Shown: piece by piece, positions 35,382 through 43,448 of the stretch
How positions within the stretch are numbered: position 1 is the first letter of the stretch
Layout of the letters: every line of letters begins with the position of its first letter
From: Cellulosilyticum lentocellum DSM 5427
GTDB lineage: Bacteria > Bacillota > Clostridia > Lachnospirales > Cellulosilyticaceae
NCBI RefSeq assembly: GCF_000178835.2
Contig: NC_015275.1
Span: 951,001-1,015,000, forward strand
Direction: 5' to 3'
DNA: 64,000 bases
Position numbers and translations under genes: made by a program
The notes under the pieces: model-generated
What the model saw: the letters and a program-made list of their open reading frames with translations, nothing else
Database searches by the model: none
What the model was told of the DNA's origin: nothing

Positions 35382-36344
35382 ATGAGTAGAATCTTATACA
35401 CGAAAGAGCGGTGGGAATTAGTACTAGAAATTAACAAGAGATTAATGCAACAATATTTAAGAAATTGTAAGGCAGATAAGAAAAGTGAGGGGACAATAAG
35501 AGAATATGGGTATGATCTTAGATTTTTCCTTTGCTGGAATCTGCTGTTTAACGAGAATATGAGCGTACTTGATTTTAAGAAACGTCATTTTGAAGAGTTT
35601 AAGTATTTTATGGCAGAAGAAAGAAAAGTAAGTAATGCTCGCATAAATCATCTATTGTGTGCAATTCGTACCATGATGGGGTACGCAGAAGATGATGACG
35701 ACGAGTATGAGGAATACTTCAGAAATCCGGCATCACGCATAAAGGGCTTAGAAAAAGAACCAGTAAGACCAGTTGCTTTTCTAAGCCAGGAGCAAATAGA
35801 CCTACTAAGAAACTATTTGCTAGAACATAAAATGTATCAGCATTTATGTTTGCTTGATATTCTATATGATTCAGGCGCTCGTGTCAATGAAGTGTTACAG
35901 GTTACTGATTCAGAGACTACTAGTAAAGGATACTTAAAAGTGAAATGTAAGGGCGGGAGGTATGAGTACATATTGCTACATGAGCGTTCCAAAAAGAGCA
36001 TACAGCTACACCTTAGTACTAAAAAAGAAGGGGCGTTTTGGCAGAGCAAGTATGGTCCAGTGGAAACTACTAGCACATTAAGAGGTTGGGTTGGAGACTT
36101 ATATAAAATTCTAAAAGGATTAGATCCTAGCACACCATATTTTACACCTCACTCATTCAGACACTCAGTAATAGAAAACCTAGGCAATGGAACACACTAT
36201 TTATGTAAGAAGCTTGGTAGAGCTTTTACCATAGAAGAGATACAAATTATTGTTCATCATAAAAGCGTGGATATGACTAAGTCATACATGAAGCCTAAAG
36301 ATAATGAGCTTATTTTCGGACTGTTTGGAATCAAAATCGCATAG
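35382..36344 (+). CDS. Second tyrosine recombinase
   Basis: 320 aa. SAM-like N-terminal domain (SEGTIREYGYDLRFFL) and a full catalytic set: Arg in DSGARVNEVL, HSFRHS, His in VHHKSVDMT and Tyr in KSYMKPKD. It lies in the late-regulation region, away from attL and the true integrase, just before the ArpU-like gene. Possible roles are resolving phage multimers, or controlling a site-specific switch at the repeats just downstream (36348-36435). The 87-bp gap before it holds GGGGGACTG, and the ATG follows TTGGAG. Confidence 0.85.
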   Translation: MSRILYTKERWELVLEINKRLMQQYLRNCKADKKSEGTIREYGYDLRFFLCWNLLFNENMSVLDFKKRHFEEFKYFMAEERKVSNARINHLLCAIRTMMGYAEDDDDEYEEYFRNPASRIKGLEKEPVRPVAFLSQEQIDLLRNYLLEHKMYQHLCLLDILYDSGARVNEVLQVTDSETTSKGYLKVKCKGGRYEYILLHERSKKSIQLHLSTKKEGAFWQSKYGPVETTSTLRGWVGDLYKILKGLDPSTPYFTPHSFRHSVIENLGNGTHYLCKKLGRAFTIEEIQIIVHHKSVDMTKSYMKPKDNELIFGLFGIKIA

Positions 36345-36347
36345 TTT

Positions 36348-36435
36348 AGTGAGTTTATGTATGCAATAACCCTCACTACTTAGGGTTTATGTATGCAATA
36401 ACTCTCACTTAACACCATTTAAAGGAGTTTATGTA
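36348..36435. repeat. Direct repeats after the second recombinase, candidate recombination sites
   Basis: A 25-bp unit beginning GTTTATGTATGCAATAAC occurs at 36353-36377 and 36385-36409 (24/25 identical, 32-bp period), with a partial third copy (GTTTATGTA) at 36427-36435. The first copy is bracketed by AGTGAG (36348-36353) and CTCACT (36372-36377), as in a recombinase core site. Confidence 0.6.
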
Positions 36436-36449
36436 CTACAGAAATCCCC

Positions 36450-36507
36450 AAAGTAAAGTAGAGTAAAGTAAAGTAGAGTAAAGAAGAGTAGAGTAAAGAA
36501 AAGAAGA
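36450..36507. repeat. Purine-only tandem repeat
   Basis: Degenerate repeats of AAAGTAGAGT, almost free of C. They resemble the purine repeats inside the DUF4373 gene linker at about 29572-29612. Confidence 0.6.
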
Positions 36508-36571
36508 AATAAAATAAAGCAAAACCGTGTTGTTGTCAAGAGCTTTTTTTAAAAGATTGGAGGACAAAATT

Positions 36572-37036
36572 GTGACTAAAAAAATTGAAGGTAAATACGA
36601 TAAAAGATATCATAATACAAAGCTACTCCTTAGAAATTATCATGAATTTAAGCAGCATTGTATTGAATGTGGTAATAGCATAGAGGAAATAGATGACACG
36701 TTAGAAGCTTGGGAGCTAACGTTAGTTAAAGAAGAGCACAGTGAAGACTATATAAAGTCTGCTAAGAGGACAAAGGCTAGAACTCAAATTATAGTAGATC
36801 TTATTGATAAATTTTTAGAAGCACACAGACAAGAAGCTATGAACAGACATGATGTTAATAAATTAAAGAGAGCTAATATAATTGATAAGATGTACATATC
36901 AGATAATTTGACTATGGAGAAGTTAGCTGAAGACATGGATTGCGATATAGCAACTATAAGCAGGCAGCATAAAACAGCTATCAATGAGTTATCAGTATTA
37001 TTCTTCGGGATAGAAGGATTAAAGTTAGAAGCTTGA
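36572..37036 (+). CDS. ArpU/RinA-like late transcription regulator
   Basis: 154 aa from GTG 36572 (GGAGG at 8 nt; the frame is open from 36527). The N-terminus (KKIEGKYDKRYHNTKLLLRNY) and the C-terminal sigma-70-region-4-like HTH (NLTMEKLAEDMDCDIATISRQH) match ArpU-type regulators that switch on packaging and structural genes. Its position directly before the terminase promoter region fits this role. Confidence 0.8.
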   Translation: MTKKIEGKYDKRYHNTKLLLRNYHEFKQHCIECGNSIEEIDDTLEAWELTLVKEEHSEDYIKSAKRTKARTQIIVDLIDKFLEAHRQEAMNRHDVNKLKRANIIDKMYISDNLTMEKLAEDMDCDIATISRQHKTAINELSVLFFGIEGLKLEA

Positions 37037-37095
37037 CAATATGCAAAAAAGGTGCAAAAAAGGTGCCATTTACACATATGTTATTATGATAGTAT

Positions 37096-37176
37096 GAAAG
37101 TTTAACAATTAGATGACAGACTTTCGTAAATGGTAAATCGTTGCTATGTTCCTGAAGAACACTTGTAGATAGCAAC
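37096..37176 (+). other. Structured intergenic region before terS (possible late promoter or cos)
   Basis: GAAAGT...ACTTTC (37096-37125) and GTTGCTAT...ATAGCAAC (37140-37147 with 37169-37176), the latter enclosing TGTTC-CTGAA-GAACA. A tandem GCAAAAAAGGT stands just upstream (about 37043-37064). In phages with this gene order the cos or pac site commonly lies here; no cohesive end can be read from sequence. Confidence 0.4.
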
Positions 37177-37218
37177 AAAAGAAAAATGCAGTAAAATCAG
37201 ATTACATTACAATAAAAA

Positions 37219-37266
37219 GGGTATGTTTGGTACATGTGGTGTGTGCAGGCATACTCTTTTTGTTTT
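37219..37266 (+). terminator. Terminator-like hairpin upstream of terS
   Basis: GGGTATG (37219-37225) pairs with CATACTC (37250-37256), followed by TTTTTGTTTTT. A small GGAGC/GCTCC hairpin follows at 37272. Confidence 0.55.
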
Positions 37267-37313
37267 TAAAAAGGAGCGCTAGGCTCCAAAACAACTTAAA
37301 GTGAGGTGGTGAT

Positions 37314-38030
37314 ATGGCAAGAGCACCGAATCCAAAAGCACAAGAAGCAGAGGTATTATTTAGGAAAGGAATGAAATTAGTTGAGATTGCAAGTCAACTA
37401 AATCTTCCAGATGGTACAGTGAGAAGGTGGAAATCCACTTACAAGTGGGATAATGAACGCTCGGAAAATAAAAGCGAACGTTCGCATAAAAGAGGAGCTC
37501 CTAAAGGTAATAAAAATGCTGTAGGAAATGATGGTGGGGCTCCACTTAATAATAAGAATGCTGAAAAGAATGGTTTGTTTGCTAAATATCTTCCTGATGA
37601 AACATTAGAGATAATCCAGACCATAGAGCAACGTTCTACAATTGACATCCTTTGGGATCAAATAATGATTGCTTATGCTGCTATATGTAGGGCGCAACAA
37701 ATCATGTATGTAAAAGATAGAGAGGATAAGACTATTGAGAAGGTTATGGAAGGCTCGGGTAATGTTGATTCTGAAAAATGGGAAGTACAACAGGCTTGGG
37801 ATAAACATGCTAACTTCATGAAGTCACAAGCAAGAGCACAAGCAGAACTTAGAAGTATGATTAAGCAATACAATGAACTGCTATCATCTAACCCTGATTT
37901 AGTTACAGAAGAACAAAAAGCACGTATCGAAAAACTTAAAGTAGATACTGCAAAAGCTAAAGGTGAGGACAATGTAGAGGAACTTGATAAGTTGGATAAA
38001 GTACTGGCTGAAATAAAGGGTGTGATTTAA
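37314..38030 (+). CDS. terS: Terminase small subunit
   Basis: 238 aa. The N-terminal HTH (AQEAEVLFRKGMKLVEIASQ, then LPDGTVRRWKSTYKW) binds the packaging site; GAPKGNKNAVGNDGGAPL is the typical Gly/Asn-rich linker of PBSX-type small terminases; the C-terminal helical part oligomerises. The large subunit starts 1 bp after its stop. Confidence 0.9.
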   Translation: MARAPNPKAQEAEVLFRKGMKLVEIASQLNLPDGTVRRWKSTYKWDNERSENKSERSHKRGAPKGNKNAVGNDGGAPLNNKNAEKNGLFAKYLPDETLEIIQTIEQRSTIDILWDQIMIAYAAICRAQQIMYVKDREDKTIEKVMEGSGNVDSEKWEVQQAWDKHANFMKSQARAQAELRSMIKQYNELLSSNPDLVTEEQKARIEKLKVDTAKAKGEDNVEELDKLDKVLAEIKGVI

Positions 38031-38031
38031 T

Positions 38032-39291
38032 ATGCCTTTTAGTGTAAAGCAGCAAGAGTATTTTGAGAATGCTAATAAGCGATGGAATTTTAAATCTGGA
38101 GCCACTCGTTCGGGTAAAACTCATATGGATTACTTTGTTATTCCTAAAAGGATTAGATCACGAATAGGAAAAGCAGGTCTTGTAGTTATTTTAGGAGTAT
38201 CTAAAGGAACCATAGAACGTAACATCATAGAGCCCATGAGGCAAATATGGGGACCTAAACTTGTAGGCGAGATCAACTCAAAGAATATATGCCGTATGTT
38301 TGGTGAGGATGTTTATTGCTTAGGAGCTGAGAAAATTAGCCAGGTATCTAAGCTAAGAGGGTCTAGCATTAAGTATTGCTATGGTGATGAGGTAGCAGAT
38401 TGGAGTAAGGAAGTATTTGAAATGCTCAAGTCTCGTCTTGATAAACCTTATAGCTGCTTTGATGGAGCACTTAACCCACAGAATCCTACTCATTGGCTTA
38501 AAGAGTTCTTAGACTCTAACGCAGATATTTATTTGCAGACATATACTATATTCGATAATCCATTTCTAGATCCTAAGTTTGTAGAGGAGCTCTGTAAAGA
38601 GTATGAGGGTACCGTTTACTACGACAGATACATTAAAGGCCTTTGGAAAAGAGCTGAGGGAGCAATTTATCGCAAGTTTGCGGATAATCCTAAAGCATTT
38701 TACTGTAAGATAGTAGATCATATTAGTGATGATATAGGGGTTAAGCAAATTCTTAAATCATCTATCATGGAGATATGTGTAGGCGTAGACTTTGGTGGTA
38801 ATAAATCAGGCCACGCTTTTGTGGTCACAGCTAAAACAAGAGGCTATAAAGATTTAATATTACTTAGGTCAGAACGACATTTTGGTGAGCTATTAAGTGA
38901 TGATTTAAACAATTTACTCTTAGAGTTTATAGCTAAAGTACTAGCTGAGTATGGGCCTATTGATTACGTATACTGGGATAATGCAGAAACAGTCCTAGGA
39001 CGTGGTATCAAGAAAGCTATCGGTGATAAGTACCCAAGCATAACAGTAAGACCAGCGATTAAAGAAACTGTTAATGACCGTATACGCTGTACTACAATGC
39101 TTATGGGTTCAGCTAGATTTTGGTATTGTGATAACTGTAAAACTGTAAAAGATGCTTTAAGTGACGCAGTTTGGAACGAGAAGGAACTAACCAAAGATGA
39201 GCGTCTAGATGATGGTAGCACAGACATAGACAGTTTAGATTCAATGGAGTATACGTTCGAAAGAAGCATGAAACAGTTTATTAATTCATAA
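38032..39291 (+). CDS. terL: Terminase large subunit (PBSX/XtmB family)
   Basis: 419 aa. ATPase Walker A GATRSGKT near residue 23; YGDEVADW (Walker B region) near 117; nuclease domain begins at ICVGVDFGGNKSGHAF near 245 with its first Asp; DSLDSMEYTFE near the end supplies the last metal ligand. It drives DNA packaging and cuts the concatemer. The 139-bp gap after it contains an imperfect TTAGTAA/TTACTAG hairpin with T5. Confidence 0.95.
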   Translation: MPFSVKQQEYFENANKRWNFKSGATRSGKTHMDYFVIPKRIRSRIGKAGLVVILGVSKGTIERNIIEPMRQIWGPKLVGEINSKNICRMFGEDVYCLGAEKISQVSKLRGSSIKYCYGDEVADWSKEVFEMLKSRLDKPYSCFDGALNPQNPTHWLKEFLDSNADIYLQTYTIFDNPFLDPKFVEELCKEYEGTVYYDRYIKGLWKRAEGAIYRKFADNPKAFYCKIVDHISDDIGVKQILKSSIMEICVGVDFGGNKSGHAFVVTAKTRGYKDLILLRSERHFGELLSDDLNNLLLEFIAKVLAEYGPIDYVYWDNAETVLGRGIKKAIGDKYPSITVRPAIKETVNDRIRCTTMLMGSARFWYCDNCKTVKDALSDAVWNEKELTKDERLDDGSTDIDSLDSMEYTFERSMKQFINS

Positions 39292-39430
39292 GTCAAGTTA
39301 CACAGATAACTTTTTCTTATTTGTGGTGTGTAGTAACGTATTATCAAGGCTTAGTAATTTTACTAGGTCTTATTTTTATGTTTTGCTTTAAAAAGCACAG
39401 TAGAACTAAACAAAAGGCGGTGAAAAAGCC

Positions 39431-40840
39431 ATGTTTGAAAGAATAAAAGAATTCATAGGAAAGGTGGTGAGAAGGTTGTTTCCGGTTAATAGTATCGAGA
39501 AAGCATTAGGAGTAGAAATAGATCAAGATACGTTAATGAGTAGAGCTATTGAGCTATGGGCTAACTTGTACGAAAATAAGCCCCCATGGCTAAGCGATAC
39601 CGTATCCACAATGGGATTACCTGCATCAATCTCGAATGAGATAGCAAGGCTTGTAACGCTAGAGCTTAAGAGTGAAGTAACAGGAAAAAGTGCTAGAGCT
39701 AAATATCTTAATGAGCAGTACCAAAAAGTTATTAAGAGCATTAGACAATACACCGAGTACGCATGTGCTAAAGGTGGTCTGGTATTTAAACCTTATCTAG
39801 ATGGTAAAAACATCAATGTCGAGTATGTTCAGGCAGACTACTTTTACCCAGTAAGGTATGGTTCAGATAGTACTATAACAGCTGCAGCATTCGTAGAGCA
39901 GAAGCAAATAGGAGATAAGACTTATACTAGGTTAGAGTATCATGAATTTGATGGTACAAAAGAACGAATAGTAAATAAAGCCTTTAAGTCTAGCATGAAG
40001 GACTCATTAGGTAATGAGATAGCTCTTACTGAAGTAGATGAATGGAAGGACCTCACACCCGCAGCTAACGTAGAGAATATTGAGAGACCTATGTTTGCTT
40101 ATTTTAAAATTCCTATTGCTAATAATGTGGATACTTATTCACCACTAGGCCAGTCGGTATTTGGTAGAGCCATTGATTTAATCAAGGAGGCAGACAAGCA
40201 ATACAGCAGAGGGCTATGGGAATTTGAATCAGCTGAGAGGGCAGTCGATATTGATATAACAGCCTTCAAGAAAGATGACAAAGGAAAACCCATTGTTCCT
40301 GAAGGTAAGGAACGGCTGTTTAGAACACTCGATGCAGACGCAAAAGAAATATTCTACGAGCAATACTCGCCTGATATTAGGGACGAAAGTCATAGCAGAG
40401 GACTTAATAAGCTATTACGCTTAATAGAATTTAATTGTGGTTTGGCCTATGGTACTCTTTCTGATCCAGAGCAAGAAGCTAAAACAGCTACAGAAGTCAA
40501 GCAGTCAAAACAGCGCTCTTATTCTACTGTATCAGATATTCAAAAGAGCCTACAAAGTGCTTTGGAGCATTTAATCTATATCATGGATGCCTACGCTACT
40601 GTTTATAAATTATCAGCTAAAGGGGATTATGAAACATCATTCGTTTGGGATGATAGCATCGTTGTGGATGCAGAAGCAGAACGCTTAAGAGACCTACAAG
40701 AAATGCGTGACGGTATTATGAGCAAGGTAGAGTATCGTATGAAGTGGTATGGTGAGGATGAAACTACTGCCAAGACTAAGATACAAGAGGCAAAGGGCGA
40801 GTCACAAGAAGATGATGATATTTTAGGATTTAATAAATGA
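39431..40840 (+). CDS. Phage portal protein (SPP1 family)
   Basis: 469 aa, standard length. NEIARLVTLELKSEV, YAKYVQADYFYPVRY-like core, and DRFAIDLI-type region (FGRAIDLIKEADKQYSRGLWEFE) match SPP1 gp6-like portals; the C-terminus (MSKVEYRMKWYGEDETTAKT) is also typical. It forms the dodecameric DNA gate at the capsid vertex. ATG 39431 follows AAAGGCGGTG. Confidence 0.92.
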   Translation: MFERIKEFIGKVVRRLFPVNSIEKALGVEIDQDTLMSRAIELWANLYENKPPWLSDTVSTMGLPASISNEIARLVTLELKSEVTGKSARAKYLNEQYQKVIKSIRQYTEYACAKGGLVFKPYLDGKNINVEYVQADYFYPVRYGSDSTITAAAFVEQKQIGDKTYTRLEYHEFDGTKERIVNKAFKSSMKDSLGNEIALTEVDEWKDLTPAANVENIERPMFAYFKIPIANNVDTYSPLGQSVFGRAIDLIKEADKQYSRGLWEFESAERAVDIDITAFKKDDKGKPIVPEGKERLFRTLDADAKEIFYEQYSPDIRDESHSRGLNKLLRLIEFNCGLAYGTLSDPEQEAKTATEVKQSKQRSYSTVSDIQKSLQSALEHLIYIMDAYATVYKLSAKGDYETSFVWDDSIVVDAEAERLRDLQEMRDGIMSKVEYRMKWYGEDETTAKTKIQEAKGESQEDDDILGFNK

Positions 40841-40852
40841 GGAGGGGTTTAG

Positions 40853-42445
40853 ATGCTTGCACCTTCTTACTTAGAATCATTACCAGTAGGAATAGTTGAT
40901 ATCTATTCGGATTTAGAATCATCGATAATAGCAGATATCTCTAGGAGAATAGCTGGTGTTGACGGTAAAGAATTTAGAATGACTGGTACCGCTGAATGGC
41001 AAATAAGAAAAGCCATGGAAATGCGGTTAAGCCAGGATGAAATAGCTAAACAAGTAGCAAGAGCATTAGGCAAGTCTACTAAAGAGGTTAAGCAGCTATT
41101 CAAGAATGCCGGAATAAAAGCCTTAGAAAGTGATGCTAAGATATATGCTCTAGCTGGTAAAGACCCGACAGAGTTTATGAACTCTATAGCATTAAATCAA
41201 ACCTTACAAGCAGGTATAAAAAATACTAATGGACTAATGTCTAATTTCTGTAGAACAACTGCAAACACTTCCAACAAGCTTTTTGAGGACTTATTAGATA
41301 GAGCTTATTTAGAAGTTAATAGCGGAGCTTTTAGCTACCAACAGGCTATCCAAAGAGCAATAAGAACTTTAGGTGTACAAGGTTTACAGACTATTAGATA
41401 TCCAAGTGGACATACAGATCAAGTAGATGTAGCTGTTCGTAGGGCAGTAGTAACAGGAATCAATCAAACATGTGCTAGGCTTCAACTTGATCTAGCTAGT
41501 GAAATGGACTGTGACTTAGTAGAGGTTACTTCACACTTTGGAGCTAGACCTTCTCATGCTGATTGGCAAGGTGGTATTTATAGTATAAGTGGCAAGCATA
41601 GACATTATAAAGGCCTAGCAGAAGCTACAGGTTATGGTTCAGGTGATGGACTTTGTGGATGGAACTGCAGACATAACTTCTATCCATTTTTTGAAGGTAT
41701 CTCTGTACCACTAGGGAATCCTCATGACGCTAAAGAGTCAGAAGAATATTATAACAATACTCAAAAGCAAAGAGCATATGAGCGCCGAATAAGAAGTACT
41801 AAAAGGCAGGTAATAGCTTTAGAAAGTGCTATTAGTATTGCTAAGGATAATGACTTGAAATCACTATTGCAAAAAGATTTCACTGCTAAATCTGTTAAAC
41901 TCAAGCAACAAGAACAGCAGCTTAGGGATTTCATAAAAGAGAGCGATCTGCCATTAAGAAATAATAGGATTAAAGTAAGTGGATTTGGAAAGAGTCAAGC
42001 ACAAAAAGCTACTATGGCAGCTAAGAAAGAGATTTTGGGAAAAACTAAGGAACTAGAAAAACTCAAGGACTTACAACCTCCAATGAGAGAAAGGCATTAT
42101 TTACAGTCCATCAACAAACATTCTAGTGCTAAAACAGATAATACCATCATAATGCCACATATTAATGTCGATAAAGATATTGAAGATATTAAGAAAGGAC
42201 TATATACTAGAGTAAATGAAGAGTATACAGTAAATGGAAGGACTTATAAGTACCATGGAAATCGTCTATATCCAGTTAAAGGTGATGGATTTATCACGTT
42301 AAGTAGAAATGAGTACAAGTGGTTACAAAAAATAAAACTAGAGAAAGATAATCCTAGGCTTAATGAGTTCTTACGTGGCATGGGAGCAACAGACAATGAT
42401 ATCAAAAGGCTGACAAATATATTAAAACAAGGAGGTGTATTGTAG
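40853..42445 (+). CDS. Minor capsid protein 2 with extra C-terminal domain
   Basis: 530 aa. Residues about 1-290 are the phage minor capsid protein 2 (SPP1 gp7-like) domain: SGHTDQVDVAVRRAVVTGINQT, SHFGARPSHADWQGG and LCGWNCRHNFYPF. Residues about 295-410 are coiled-coil linker. The last ~110 residues (TVNGRTYKYHGNRLYPVKGDG, then LSRNEYKWLQKIKLEKDNPRLNE) do not belong to the capsid family and look like a toxin-type or nuclease module fused to a virion protein. The next gene overlaps its stop by 1 nt. Confidence 0.85.
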   Translation: MLAPSYLESLPVGIVDIYSDLESSIIADISRRIAGVDGKEFRMTGTAEWQIRKAMEMRLSQDEIAKQVARALGKSTKEVKQLFKNAGIKALESDAKIYALAGKDPTEFMNSIALNQTLQAGIKNTNGLMSNFCRTTANTSNKLFEDLLDRAYLEVNSGAFSYQQAIQRAIRTLGVQGLQTIRYPSGHTDQVDVAVRRAVVTGINQTCARLQLDLASEMDCDLVEVTSHFGARPSHADWQGGIYSISGKHRHYKGLAEATGYGSGDGLCGWNCRHNFYPFFEGISVPLGNPHDAKESEEYYNNTQKQRAYERRIRSTKRQVIALESAISIAKDNDLKSLLQKDFTAKSVKLKQQEQQLRDFIKESDLPLRNNRIKVSGFGKSQAQKATMAAKKEILGKTKELEKLKDLQPPMRERHYLQSINKHSSAKTDNTIIMPHINVDKDIEDIKKGLYTRVNEEYTVNGRTYKYHGNRLYPVKGDGFITLSRNEYKWLQKIKLEKDNPRLNEFLRGMGATDNDIKRLTNILKQGGVL

Positions 42446-42744
42446 TGGATAGCAGAGAGATATTTAGTAAAAATAAAATAAGTAATGAGCAGCTAACCTC
42501 TGCAATTACATCTGTTTATGGCATAAGTAGCGATGAGGTATTATTTGTAGAGGTAGCAGATGATTGGTTAAAGAAAGAGGATCATAAGTTCATTATTGAA
42601 TACAATGGACAACTAAGTAATGAGGACGACGAACATCCTAAATATCATTATTGTGATATATGGTATAAAGATAATAGCGCTCATGATAAGCTAAATGATT
42701 TAGAGAAGACATTAGGAGAAAATGTAATAATTACAATAGACTAA
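42445..42744 (+). CDS. Small acidic protein, possible immunity partner
   Basis: 99 aa, acidic, alpha/beta by eye (LFVEVADDWLKKEDHKFIIEYNG, then HYCDIWYKDNSA). GTG 42445 lies in the stop of the minor capsid gene, with AAGGAGGTG before it, so the two are tightly coupled. A small acidic gene directly after a protein with a variable C-terminal module is the usual picture of an immunity protein. Homology not recognised; inference from context. Confidence 0.55.
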   Translation: MDSREIFSKNKISNEQLTSAITSVYGISSDEVLFVEVADDWLKKEDHKFIIEYNGQLSNEDDEHPKYHYCDIWYKDNSAHDKLNDLEKTLGENVIITID

Positions 42745-42784
42745 AATAGCACTTATTCAAATTAGATGGATAGGTGCTATTTTT
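42743..42784 (+). terminator. Terminator after the minor capsid/immunity pair
   Basis: AAAATAGCAC (42743-42752) pairs with GTGCTATTTT (42774-42784 with one bulge); T4 tail. It separates packaging/minor-head genes from the scaffold-capsid block. Confidence 0.7.
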
Positions 42785-42808
42785 ATGCGAAGAAAAGAGG
42801 TTAGATGT

Positions 42809-42955
42809 ATGAAGGATAATAAGTTATTATCACATGATGTGAAAAAAGTTGTTATTTATGATGAAGAACAGCAAAAAGAGGTGGCAGTAATAACAAAAGA
42901 ATTAATTACTACTGCCAATGAAAACATTGTAGTTAAAGTAATATTTAATGATTAG
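42809..42955 (+). CDS. Hypothetical mini-protein, 48 aa
   Basis: ATG 42809 with AAGAGG at 8 nt (ATG 42785 is in frame but inside the terminator T-run). Sequence starts MKDNKLLSHDVKKVVIYDEE and ends VVKVIFND. It converges with the DUF2188 gene, overlapping by 4 bp. Confidence 0.5.
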   Translation: MKDNKLLSHDVKKVVIYDEEQQKEVAVITKELITTANENIVVKVIFND

Positions 42956-43179
42956 TATTTAGTATCTATAGGTGGGCAAGGATCATTTCCATAACTATCC
43001 TTATCTCTAATTTTGCCATCACGGCCATGAATTATTAATTCAGTTTTTTGGCCTTTAGCAAGATCACGACCATAATCAATAGCTTGTTGTTGGGTAGGGA
43101 AAACTTTTGTAGCTTTTGTACTTCCCTCAGATTTTACCTGCCAACCATCTTGATGTGGTGTTATATGTTGATTTGGCAT
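42952..43179 (-). CDS. DUF2188 protein, minus-strand cargo
   Basis: 75 aa, complete DUF2188: HITPHQDGWQVKSEGSTKAT, FPTQQQAIDYGRDLAKGQ and ELIIHGRDGKIRDKDSYGND. DUF2188 proteins are small alpha/beta proteins widespread in bacteria and phages, without proven function. It lies against the direction of the late operon, starts at minus-strand ATG 43179 after GCGAGGTGAT, and has a TATAAT box and the same leader hairpin as the cargo gene at 23855, so it is probably expressed in the lysogen. Confidence 0.88.
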   Translation of the reverse strand: MPNQHITPHQDGWQVKSEGSTKATKVFPTQQQAIDYGRDLAKGQKTELIIHGRDGKIRDKDSYGNDPCPPIDTKY

Positions 43180-43201
43180 AATATCACCTCGCTTTCTCTT
43201 C

Positions 43202-43226
43202 AGTATTTCAGCTCTGCCAAGCTGAT
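43202..43226 (-). promoter_or_regulatory. Shared leader hairpin, copy 2
   Basis: TCAGCT-TGGCAG-AGCTGA then AATACT on the minus strand, 24/25 identical to 24453-24477; a TATAAT (minus strand) stands about 10 bp upstream of the hairpin. Confidence 0.6.
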
Positions 43227-43268
43227 AAATGTATTATAGTATAAGAAAATTAAATATTATGTCGTATT

Positions 43269-43346
43269 AAGGCGTTAGATAAATCTTAAGGGAAAAGCAG
43301 GAATTGAAAGGGCCTCGCTGAGTAACTTCTATCTAGCGCCTTTTAT
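43269..43346 (+). other. Long-range hairpin upstream of the scaffold gene
   Basis: AAGGCGTTAGATA (43269-43281) pairs with TATCTAGCGCCTT (43330-43342; one G-T pair), enclosing 48 nt, followed by TTTATTATG. It may be a terminator, attenuator or cis-acting element. Downstream, AGACCTAAAAC is repeated twice (about 43391 and 43421). Confidence 0.5.
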
Positions 43347-43448
43347 TATGTAATAAAATACAAAAAATGGTCAGATGATTAGACCTAAAACGGTCATCAC
43401 TAATGGTCGGTGATTACAGACCTAAAACAATCAAAGGAGTGAAAAGAA

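Noticed and set aside
36353..36435. CRISPR array
   Set aside because: Only two full copies and one partial copy, spacers of about 7 bp and no cas genes; a recombinase or regulator site is more likely.
36450..36507. Origin iterons
   Set aside because: The purine repeats are irregular, lack a DnaA box and lie far from the replication genes; kept only as a repeat.
37479..37494. LexA-like GAACGTTC in terS
   Set aside because: It lacks the 4-bp spacer of the firmicute LexA box and lies inside coding sequence.
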